From contig JAYRYJ010000004.1 in the NCBI GenBank assembly GCA_041917055.1, positions 1-64,000 of the forward strand: 64,000 nucleotides of DNA, read 5' to 3'. The DNA is from Pseudaquidulcibacter sp041917055 (GTDB lineage Bacteria > Pseudomonadota > Alphaproteobacteria > Caulobacterales > Aquidulcibacteraceae). Positions 9,726 through 17,221 of this stretch are shown in pieces (the first letter of the stretch is position 1; each line of letters begins with the position of its first letter). A model generated the notes under the pieces. That model was given only the letters and a program-made list of their open reading frames with translations. It did no database searches and had not been told where the DNA came from. The translations under genes were made by a program, and so were the position numbers.

Positions 9726-9840
9726 TTTGATACCCAGACACATTATCCGAAAGTAGTGTGCAATTTTCGTGAAAATATAGGCAAGTTTGTTTGACCATAG
9801 ATGGTCAGGACTATAATAGAAGGTCAGATATTGGAACAAA

Positions 9841-10362
9841 ATGCAAGACCATGAAATAATATCACATTTCGGCACAAAAATCTCTATTGCCGCAATTTTG
9901 GTGTTCGTGACCGCCACGATGCATTTTGTCGGCTTGTCACTTCTGACTTTGACAATGCGCGCGCGCGAATGGGTTAATCAGGCGGAAATAGTTCGCCCAC
10001 TTTGGCGTCGCTATATTGCAATCCTTTGGGTAGTATTCGGATTATTCGGTTTGCATACGGTCGAAATTTGGACTTATGCGATGGTCTATCGTTTTGGACT
10101 TGATGCTTTTCATGATATTGAATCGGCATTGTATTTTTCGACAATTAGCTTTGTTTCTTTGGGGAATGGCGACGTTTTGATGCCGCGTGCATGGCGCTTG
10201 GTCGGCGCGATTGAGGCGGTGAATGGTGTGGTCCTTTTAGGTTGGTCCACCGCGTTTTTTATTACAATTGTAAATCGGCTGCGGGTTTTGGAGCATGAAT
10301 GGTTTGACAGGCTTAAACCAAAGGACGAGTATTCGAAACCAAAAAATGACAAAAAGCCATAG
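9841..10362 (+). CDS. Two-TM potassium-channel-like (Ion_trans_2) membrane protein
   Basis: 173 residues. Hydrophobic segments lie at about 13-38, 57-80 and 125-150. Between the last two is a pore-like stretch YFSTISFVSLGNGD, where SLGNGD stands at the position of the TVGYGD selectivity filter. The C-terminus is short and charged, so no regulatory domain is fused. This resembles the small ion-channel proteins common in proteobacteria. Selectivity cannot be assumed because the filter is altered. It is divergently oriented to the GH5 gene, with 115 bases between the chosen starts. Confidence 0.7.
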   Translation: MQDHEIISHFGTKISIAAILVFVTATMHFVGLSLLTLTMRAREWVNQAEIVRPLWRRYIAILWVVFGLFGLHTVEIWTYAMVYRFGLDAFHDIESALYFSTISFVSLGNGDVLMPRAWRLVGAIEAVNGVVLLGWSTAFFITIVNRLRVLEHEWFDRLKPKDEYSKPKNDKKP

Positions 10363-10412
10363 ACCGATGGAATTTTGCGCGCTAAAGCGGCGCTATATAA
10401 CTGGGGGTATAG

Positions 10413-12443
10413 ATGTTTGATAAAATCCTGATTGCCAATCGTGGGGAAATTGCGGTTCGGGTTATCAAAACGGCACGACGAATGGGAATAAAGACAGTGG
10501 TCGTTTATTCCGATGCCGATGAAGGTTCTTTGGCGGTCGAAATGGCCGATGAAAGTGTGCATATTGGTGCAAGTCCTGCGGCCCAATCCTATTTGCTTGC
10601 CGATAAAATAATTGACGCTTGTCGCAAAACCGGCGCACAGGCGGTGCATCCGGGGTTTGGCTTCTTGTCTGAAAACCAAGGTTTTGCACAAAGATTGAAA
10701 GATGAAGGCATTGTCTTCATTGGCCCCAATCCGCACGCAATCGGCGCAATGGGCGACAAAATCGAATCTAAGAAGAAAGCCGCCGAAGCAGGGGTTTCAT
10801 GCGTGCCGGGCTTTATTGGCGAAATTCGCGATACTGAACACGCTTTGGAGATTTCGCAAAATATTGGTTATCCGGTAATGATTAAAGCATCAGCAGGCGG
10901 CGGCGGAAAAGGTATTCGCGTTGCCTATAATGATGAGGAAGTCAAAGAAGGATATCCAGCAGTAAAAGCAGAAGCAATCGGTGCATTTGGCGACGACCGC
11001 ATTTTCATCGAAAAATTCATCACCGCGCCACGCCATATTGAAATTCAAATCTTGGGCGACAAACATGATAATGTCGTTCATCTTTTTGAACGCGAATGTT
11101 CAATTCAACGCCGTAATCAAAAAGTCATTGAAGAAGCACCGTCGCCTTTATTAGACGAAGAAACCAGAATGCGCATGGGCGCGCAAGCCGTCGCACTTGC
11201 TAAAGCCGTGAATTACGACAGTGCGGGGACTGTTGAATTTGTTGCCTCGGGTGTTGATAAAAGTTTCTATTTCCTTGAAATGAATACGCGTTTGCAAGTT
11301 GAGCATCCGGTAACTGAAATGATTACCGGTCTTGATTTGGTTGAACAAATGATACGTGTCGCCTATGGTGAGGCATTGTCTTTCAAGCAAGAAGATCTGA
11401 AAATCAATGGTTGGGCTATGGAGGCGCGGGTCTATGCCGAAGACCCATATCGTGGCTTCCTTCCATCAATCGGTCGCCTTCGCGCCTATCAACAACCGAA
11501 AGAGCGTGAATTGATGAATGGCCTTGTGCGCGTCGATTCCGGTGTTCGTGAAGGCGATGAAATTTCAATGTTCTACGACCCAATGATTGCCAAACTTATT
11601 TGTTGGAACAAAGACCGCATTTCGGCGATTGATACTTGTCGGGCGGCGTTAGACGAATTTGTTATTAAAGGCATCGCATCAAATACGCCTTTTGTTTCAA
11701 CCATTATGGGGCAAGACCTATTCCGATCCGGTGATATTACCACTGCCTACATTGGTAAGGAATTCAAAGACGGGTTTAATGGCGCGCCAATTGATGAGGC
11801 GTCTGAATATTTATTATCCTCGATTGCCGCTTTGGTGCATACTAAAAAGCGCGAATTTGAATTATCGACCGATGTCGCACGAATTGCGATGGCAAAAGCC
11901 ATAAATCCACCGCGATTAGATTGGGTCGTAACTTATGATCATCAATACCACCCGCTACACATCAATCCAATTGCGGATGGCGCGCGTGTCACTTTTGAAA
12001 GTGGCAAGATTGTTGAAATCAATTCGGCATTTCAGGCGGGACAACATGTAATTCGCGGTATCGCGAATTCCGAAGGACTATTCGATAATCTCGATCTCAC
12101 GGTTCGATTTGAAGATTTGCCGGAAGGCTTTAAGTTCCATTATCGCGGTATTTCCGTGGTTTTGGTGGTGGCAAGCCCTAGAATGGCGGAATTGCATTCC
12201 AAATTGCCGGAAAAAATTGCGCCTGATACATCTGGCATCATTATTTCACCAATGCCTGGGCTTGTCATAAGTATCGATATTGCCGAAGGTGATAGCGTGA
12301 AGGCCGGCCAAGGTGTCGCAATCGTTGAAGCAATGAAAATGCAAAACATAATTCGTGCTGAACGCGATGGGGTGGTCAAATCGATCAAAACCAAACAAGG
12401 CGCCGCAATTGCCGCCGATGAAATTATGATTGAGCTTGATTGA
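10413..12443 (+). CDS. pccA: Propionyl-CoA (acetyl/propionyl) carboxylase biotin-carrying alpha subunit
   Basis: 676 residues, the usual length for PccA. The biotin carboxylase domain begins KILIANRGEIAVR and includes HPGFGFLSEN, the ATP-grasp glycine loop KASAGGGGKG and EMNTRLQVEHPVTE. A linker/BT domain follows (about 470-600). The C-terminal biotinyl domain has EAMKM with biotinylated Lys642. With PccB (14.6 kb away on the same strand) it would carboxylate propionyl-CoA to methylmalonyl-CoA. The assignment to propionyl-CoA rather than methylcrotonyl-CoA rests on the BT-type linker and the presence of pccB. The last 20 bases overlap the convergent PopA-like gene. Confidence 0.92.
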   Translation: MFDKILIANRGEIAVRVIKTARRMGIKTVVVYSDADEGSLAVEMADESVHIGASPAAQSYLLADKIIDACRKTGAQAVHPGFGFLSENQGFAQRLKDEGIVFIGPNPHAIGAMGDKIESKKKAAEAGVSCVPGFIGEIRDTEHALEISQNIGYPVMIKASAGGGGKGIRVAYNDEEVKEGYPAVKAEAIGAFGDDRIFIEKFITAPRHIEIQILGDKHDNVVHLFERECSIQRRNQKVIEEAPSPLLDEETRMRMGAQAVALAKAVNYDSAGTVEFVASGVDKSFYFLEMNTRLQVEHPVTEMITGLDLVEQMIRVAYGEALSFKQEDLKINGWAMEARVYAEDPYRGFLPSIGRLRAYQQPKERELMNGLVRVDSGVREGDEISMFYDPMIAKLICWNKDRISAIDTCRAALDEFVIKGIASNTPFVSTIMGQDLFRSGDITTAYIGKEFKDGFNGAPIDEASEYLLSSIAALVHTKKREFELSTDVARIAMAKAINPPRLDWVVTYDHQYHPLHINPIADGARVTFESGKIVEINSAFQAGQHVIRGIANSEGLFDNLDLTVRFEDLPEGFKFHYRGISVVLVVASPRMAELHSKLPEKIAPDTSGIIISPMPGLVISIDIAEGDSVKAGQGVAIVEAMKMQNIIRAERDGVVKSIKTKQGAAIAADEIMIELD

Positions 12444-13701
12444 AAATCTCAATCAAGCCTTCAATTTCACCAATAGTATGAGATGATACTAGTGGGTAAG
12501 CAACCGTTTTGGTTGTAATTGTCGTGGGCTTATTGATACCCGAATCATAAGCAGAAGTCTCAAGAACCGCGCAAATTCGGTTCAATGCAATCGTGCATTC
12601 ATTTTCATCGGTCGCGGGGCATAGAATCGCGAACACCGTATTATCAAGACGCGCTGCGGTGTCCTCGGTGCGAATAAGTCGTGAAACCATTGATCCCGTT
12701 TGAGTGATGATTTTACGAATCTGATCCGTACTTGCCAATTGCGGCATTTGAATTTTTATTAGGCCGATTGATAATGCTTGATGATCAATTCCAATTTGTT
12801 TTAATAGCGCTTTCAAATGCTCAAAAAAGAAAGTGCGATTATAAAGCCCGGTCAAAGCGTCCGCGACTTTTACTGTGCGCGTCATTGCGAATGAAATACT
12901 TAGGTTTTCGCGTCGTCTTTGTTCATCAATTAGTGTTAGAAGGCGTGCAATTGCCAATTCATTATTAATTCCGAAGAAATTAACTTCGCTTGCGCCCTGT
13001 TTCAATAGGCTCTCAGTGTCGCCAAAATCTTCATTAATGAAAACTGCGCATGGCAAATGAAAAAGCCTAGAATTACGCCTAAGGCCGGAAATGAAGCCAT
13101 TTGCACCTTTGGAATCATTTTCTGCCAGAAAAATAATGCCATCGAACTGACCGCGATGTAGGTATTCAAATGCCATGAAACTTGTCATTGCTGCGACATA
13201 ATTAATTTTCAAACTGTCAAGCAATGTGGAGATTTCTAGGCTTTGTGGCCCCGGTCGCCCAAATAAAAGAATGCGAATGGGCTTTGGATTATTTGGCGTA
13301 TATTCGAAAATATCATTGTCCAACGCTTTCAAAGTATTGAAACGAATCTTTGATTCGTCATGCATATTTTTGATGCGTAGCGCCGAACCTAAACGTGCCA
13401 CAATTATTTCAACCGAAGTTGATGGGTCAAAGCAACCGTCAAAACCCAATTCGATAAGTTGTTTATATTCCTCAACCTTGAGAAATTCTTCGGTGAAGGC
13501 AAAAACCAGGATTTTGGAATGTTCGATTTTGCGGACGTGTTTTATGACATCAATCGCTTTGGCACGATAGTGGTCACGAGTATCAACCAAAATCGCCGAA
13601 TAGAACGAATTTGGGGTGTTCGCATCGCAAACGTCAAATCCTGCGCTTTTTACCAATTGCACAAGATCTTCGTCGCCTAATGTGAGAATTACAGGTTTCA
13701 C
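12424..13701 (-). CDS. PopA/PleD-like REC-REC-GGDEF protein with inactive cyclase site and intact I-site
   Basis: 425 residues from a GTG start. Two receiver-like domains (about 1-115 and 140-260) precede a GGDEF domain (about 275-425) opened by DALTGLYNR. The first receiver keeps an Asp at the phospho-acceptor strand (ILVD40). The second has Ala/Glu there (FLAEND). The catalytic GG(D/E)EF motif is replaced: the segment aligned to RYGGEEF of PleD reads RLDNTVF (351-357), so cyclase activity should be absent. Four residues upstream, the inhibitory I-site RxxD is preserved as RTED (344-347) at exactly the PleD spacing. This architecture is that of Caulobacter PopA, a c-di-GMP effector that helps deliver CtrA to ClpXP. 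Orthology is inferred, not proven. Confidence 0.8.
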   Translation of the reverse strand: MKPVILTLGDEDLVQLVKSAGFDVCDANTPNSFYSAILVDTRDHYRAKAIDVIKHVRKIEHSKILVFAFTEEFLKVEEYKQLIELGFDGCFDPSTSVEIIVARLGSALRIKNMHDESKIRFNTLKALDNDIFEYTPNNPKPIRILLFGRPGPQSLEISTLLDSLKINYVAAMTSFMAFEYLHRGQFDGIIFLAENDSKGANGFISGLRRNSRLFHLPCAVFINEDFGDTESLLKQGASEVNFFGINNELAIARLLTLIDEQRRRENLSISFAMTRTVKVADALTGLYNRTFFFEHLKALLKQIGIDHQALSIGLIKIQMPQLASTDQIRKIITQTGSMVSRLIRTEDTAARLDNTVFAILCPATDENECTIALNRICAVLETSAYDSGINKPTTITTKTVAYPLVSSHTIGEIEGLIEIFNQAQS

Positions 13702-13734
13702 TTATCCGCCATAGTTTTTGAATTTTACTGATTA

Positions 13735-13999
13735 GGGTCAGGACTCATTAATTAACGGCGTGTGACCGATGTTTTGGCTAAGATATGGCGTGAAAACAAG
13801 GATTTTGTGATGTAAACATCACAAAACTCCTTTTTTCGCGTCAGATCGACGCCAAAACTCGGCCCGAAAGGTGCGGGTCTTTTGCCCGCACAGCGTCACT
13901 GGAATCCTTTGGAATATTCCAATATTCTTGCGGCTTCCAGCAAAGCTGTGCGGGCAAAATCCCTCGCATCACACGTCGTTAATTAATGAGTCCTGACCC
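13735..13999. mobile_element. MITE-like nonautonomous element with 31-32 bp inverted repeats and TA duplication
   Basis: The ends 13734-13765 and 13969-14000 are inverted repeats that match at 31 of 32 positions, beginning GGGTCAGGACTC. The element proper starts and ends with GGGTCA...TGACCC and is flanked on both sides by TA (13733-13734 and 14000-14001). This fits TA target duplication by an IS630/Tc1-mariner type transposase. The interior has no ORF. It holds a perfect 10-bp hairpin (13803-13812 with 13817-13826) and a 15-bp inverted repeat (13880-13894 with 13945-13959) around a GGAATATTCC palindrome. It sits in the intergenic region between the PopA-like gene and glyQ, about 113 bases from the glyQ start. 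No autonomous partner lies in the window. Confidence 0.85.
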
Positions 14000-14112
14000 T
14001 AGATGCAAAATTGCGCGGTTTAAACACTAAAAAGCTGAAAAATTATGATATTTCTTCACAAAATGCGCGCAATATGGTTTTTTATTAGTCAATTCTTTGA
14101 TAGTGCGCCAAT

Positions 14113-15051
14113 ATGTCAGAAAATTCTTTAGAAATGTCGCCAGAGACCGCTTGTTCGCGCGCCTATAAGGCCGGACGAAAGCCGTCGTTTCAGGATATAA
14201 TACTCACACTTTCCGATTATTGGGCGCGACATGGTTGTGTCATTTTACAGCCTTATGATACTGAAGTGGGGGCAGGGACATTGCACCCCGCAACCACTTT
14301 GCGCGCATTAGGTGATAGGCCATGGAATGCCGCCTATGTGCAACCATCGCGCAGACCGAAAGACGGGCGTTACGGCGAAAACCCAAACCGCTTGGGTCAT
14401 TATTATCAATACCAAGTTATTCTCAAACCAAATCCGCCGAACTTACAGGAATTATACCTTAATTCTTTATACGAAATAGGGATTGACCCGACTTTGCACG
14501 ACATACGTTTTGTGGAAGATGATTGGGAAAACCCAACTGTTGGCGCATGGGGCCTTGGTTGGGAAGTTTGGTGCGATGGTATGGAAGTGTCGCAATTCAC
14601 CTATTTCCAACAAGTCGGCGGTTTTGATTGCAAGCCGGTTTCGGGTGAATTAACTTATGGTCTTGAACGCTTGACCATGTATGTTCAAGGCGTTGAAAAT
14701 GTTTATGATATTGATTTCAATGGCAATGGCGTAAGCTATGGCGATGTGTTCCTTGAAAATGAGCGTGAACAATCAGCCTTTAATTTTGAACATTCGAAAG
14801 TCGAAATTTTAGAAAGATGGTTCAAAGACGCCGAAACCCAGTGTCAGGCATTATTAGAAGCCAAATTGCCATTGCCTGCCTTTGATTGGGCATTAAAAGC
14901 ATCACATCTTTTCAATCTTATGGACGCGCGCGGCGTGGTATCACCAACTGAGCGCCAATCATTCATTGCCCGGGTGCGCGACCTTGCAAAAGGTTCCGCT
15001 GCCGCATGGATTGATAAGATGGAAGAACAAAAACAAGAGGCATCATTATAA
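14113..15051 (+). CDS. glyQ: Glycyl-tRNA synthetase alpha subunit
   Basis: 312 residues. The catalytic core begins SFQDIILTLSDYW after a 25-residue leader and includes ILQPYDTEVGAGTLHP, YVQPSRRPKDGRYG and GWEVWCDGMEV. These are typical class II motifs of the bacterial alpha2-beta2 enzyme. It charges tRNA-Gly together with GlyS. The stop overlaps the glyS start as TAATG, so the subunits are translationally coupled. The upstream region carries the MITE-like element, which may affect transcription. Confidence 0.96.
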   Translation: MSENSLEMSPETACSRAYKAGRKPSFQDIILTLSDYWARHGCVILQPYDTEVGAGTLHPATTLRALGDRPWNAAYVQPSRRPKDGRYGENPNRLGHYYQYQVILKPNPPNLQELYLNSLYEIGIDPTLHDIRFVEDDWENPTVGAWGLGWEVWCDGMEVSQFTYFQQVGGFDCKPVSGELTYGLERLTMYVQGVENVYDIDFNGNGVSYGDVFLENEREQSAFNFEHSKVEILERWFKDAETQCQALLEAKLPLPAFDWALKASHLFNLMDARGVVSPTERQSFIARVRDLAKGSAAAWIDKMEEQKQEASL

Positions 15052-17123
15052 TGTCCGAATTCCTATTTGAAATTTTTTCCGAAGAAATCCCCGCCCGTTT
15101 TCAAAAACGCGCAATGGAAGATTTGCAAAAATTGGTTTGCGACGGTTTGACCAAAGCCGGATTAGAGGGTTTTGTCGCAAAATCTTGGGTCGCAGTACGT
15201 CGTTTGGGTCTGGTTATCAACGGCCTTGAACCACAAACCAAAGAAGTCCGCGAAGAGCGTAAAGGCCCGAAAGTTGGCGCGCCGCAACCCGCTATTGATG
15301 GTTTTATTCGTGCAGCAGGCATTGCCTCGATTGATGAAGCGCGCGTTCAATCTGACCCTAAAAAGGGCGATTTTTATGTCGTCGATATTGTCAAAGCGGG
15401 TGCAAAAACGACAGAAATTTTAGCGGAACTTTTGCCAAATATTATTCAAAATTTCCCGTGGCCCAAATCAATGCGTTGGGGAACAGGGAATTTGCGTTGG
15501 GTGCGCCCAATTCATTCAATTATTGCGCTTTATGATGGTGAAATTATTGATTTTGAACTCGAAGGCATTAAAACGGGCAATCAAACCCAAGGCCATCGTT
15601 TCCATGGCAATGGCATGTTTTCGGTTTCAAACCACGCCGATTATTGCCAAAAACTTTCCGCTGCTAACGTCATGCTTGAGCGGGAAGAACGCAAAGCTGA
15701 AATCATGAAGCAGGCCAAAGAAATTTGCGACGCAAATGGATTGGAAATGGTCGAAGATATCGGCCTTTTGGAAGAAGTTTGCGGCCTTGTTGATATGCCA
15801 ATTGTAATTTTGGGGCAGATGGATGAAAGTTTCCTTGATTTACCGCCCGAAGTTATTCGCCTTACTTTGCGCCTTAATCAAAAATATTTTGTGGCAAATT
15901 CAAAGGCCACAGGCAAACTTGCGCCCAATTTCCTTGTGGTTTCAAATGTTAAAGCCAAAGACGGCGGCAAAGCAATCGCCCATGGTAACGCCCGCGTTTT
16001 GGCGGCACGCCTCAATGATGCACGATATTTCTGGGATTTGGATAGGAAACAAAGCCTTGAAAGCCGCATTCCAAAACTTGATACCATTGTATTCCATCAA
16101 AAAATTGGCTCGCTCGGTGAAAAAGTCAAACGTATCGTCGAATTGGCGGGTGAAATTGCACCAATCGTCGGCGCAGACGTCGAAACGGCAAAACGCGCCG
16201 CACTTTTATGCAAAGCCGATTTAGTAAGCGAAATGGTCGGAGAATTCCCCGAATTACAGGGCGTTATGGGGCGTTATTATGCGATGGGTGGCGTCAATCC
16301 TCCCCCGTTTACGGGGGAGGGGGACCACGCGAAGCGTGGTGGAGGGGGCGAGACGCCAGAGGTCGCCAATGCCATTATGGAGCATTATAAACCCGTCGGG
16401 CCGTCTGATTATGTACCGACAAATCCGGTTTCAATCGCCGTTGCTTTGGCTGATAAATTCGACACTTTGGTCTCATTCTTCGCAATCGGCGAAAAACCAA
16501 CAGGATCAGGTGACCCGTATGCTTTAAGACGCGCGGCATTGGGGGTAATTCGCATTATCTTAGAAAACGATTTAAGATTTGGCTTGGACGCAAGAATAGG
16601 CGAAGAATTGCAATCCTTCTTCCTCGACCGTCTAAAAGTCTATCTCCGTGACAATGGATTTTCTCACGACGTTATCGACGCCGCATTCGCAATTAAAGAC
16701 GATGATATTCTAAGAATCACCAATCGCGTGAAAGCATTGTCCGACTTCCTAAAAACGGAAGACGGCAAAAATCTGCTCGCGGGTTTCAAGCGCGCGACCA
16801 ATATTCTCAAGGCCGAGGAGAAAAAAGGTGACGAATTCAAGTCTCATGTTGTTGCGGTGCAACATTTTTCCGAAAATGCTGAAATAGAACTAAAGAATGC
16901 CATTGATGCCGCTTCCCCACAAATCGATGGGTTTTTGGCAAATGATGACTTTGAAAGCGCCATGAAAACGCTTGCAGCGCTTCAAAAACCGATTTATGCA
17001 TTTTTAGATGACGTTTTGGTCAATGATAGCGACAATTTAAAGCGCCTAAACCGTCTTGCGCTATTGCACAATTTAGGACTAGAGATGTCTAAAGTCGCTG
17101 ATTTCAACAAAATCAGCGGTTGA
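15051..17123 (+). CDS. glyS: Glycyl-tRNA synthetase beta subunit carrying an in-frame palindromic insertion
   Basis: 690 residues. It starts SEFLFEIFSEEIPARFQ, as in the family, and has the expected tRNA-recognition body and C-terminal anticodon-binding-like region. At residues about 413-433 the conserved stretch that normally reads YYA...GE..EVA.AI.EHY is interrupted by a Pro/Gly-rich segment encoded by the repeat at 16289-16358. The frame is kept, so the enzyme is probably functional with a surface loop there. The gene overlaps glyQ by one base and is followed about 98 bases later by ppdK. Confidence 0.95.
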   Translation: MSEFLFEIFSEEIPARFQKRAMEDLQKLVCDGLTKAGLEGFVAKSWVAVRRLGLVINGLEPQTKEVREERKGPKVGAPQPAIDGFIRAAGIASIDEARVQSDPKKGDFYVVDIVKAGAKTTEILAELLPNIIQNFPWPKSMRWGTGNLRWVRPIHSIIALYDGEIIDFELEGIKTGNQTQGHRFHGNGMFSVSNHADYCQKLSAANVMLEREERKAEIMKQAKEICDANGLEMVEDIGLLEEVCGLVDMPIVILGQMDESFLDLPPEVIRLTLRLNQKYFVANSKATGKLAPNFLVVSNVKAKDGGKAIAHGNARVLAARLNDARYFWDLDRKQSLESRIPKLDTIVFHQKIGSLGEKVKRIVELAGEIAPIVGADVETAKRAALLCKADLVSEMVGEFPELQGVMGRYYAMGGVNPPPFTGEGDHAKRGGGGETPEVANAIMEHYKPVGPSDYVPTNPVSIAVALADKFDTLVSFFAIGEKPTGSGDPYALRRAALGVIRIILENDLRFGLDARIGEELQSFFLDRLKVYLRDNGFSHDVIDAAFAIKDDDILRITNRVKALSDFLKTEDGKNLLAGFKRATNILKAEEKKGDEFKSHVVAVQHFSENAEIELKNAIDAASPQIDGFLANDDFESAMKTLAALQKPIYAFLDDVLVNDSDNLKRLNRLALLHNLGLEMSKVADFNKISG
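16289..16358 (+). repeat. Palindromic repeat element inserted in frame within glyS
   Basis: Nested inverted repeats. The outer arms are TGGCGTC (16289-16295) and GACGCCA (16352-16358). A perfect 10-bp stem with a 2-base loop lies at 16299-16308/16311-16320. A 7-bp stem around GAA lies at 16324-16330/16334-16340. A closing GGAGGGGG (16341-16348) can also pair with CCTCCCCC at 16299. The G-run-rich make-up is unlike the surrounding A/T-leaning codons. It is translated as roughly 20 Pro/Gly/His-rich residues. The behaviour recalls Rickettsia palindromic elements and other REP-like sequences that survive inside genes. Confidence 0.8.
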
Positions 17124-17168
17124 TAGAAGCAGAATAAGATACAAGGGAACCCCTTAGGGGAATTCACC

Positions 17169-17189
17169 GATTACGTTTCAAGCGTAATC
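17169..17189 (+). promoter_or_regulatory. Hairpin in the ppdK leader
   Basis: The segment forms a 7-bp stem (GATTACG with CGTAATC) with a 7-base loop, 32 bases before the ppdK start and 45 after the glyS stop. There is no T run, so it is more likely a leader structure or RNA processing site than an intrinsic terminator. A second small inverted repeat, CCCCTTAGGGG, lies just upstream (17150-17160). Confidence 0.35.
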
Positions 17190-17221
17190 TTACATAAAAC
17201 AGGTCATGACTGGGGAAGACG

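Noticed and set aside
9726..9917. 64-residue N-terminal extension of the GH5 enzyme
   Set aside because: It would precede and bury a clear signal peptide and overlap the divergent channel gene.
10110..10736. 208-codon minus-strand frame spanning the ion channel and the start of pccA
   Set aside because: It is antisense to two well-supported genes; the protein has no recognisable features.
13226..13570. Plus-strand frame inside the PopA-like gene
   Set aside because: Antisense shadow of a gene with clear receiver and GGDEF features.
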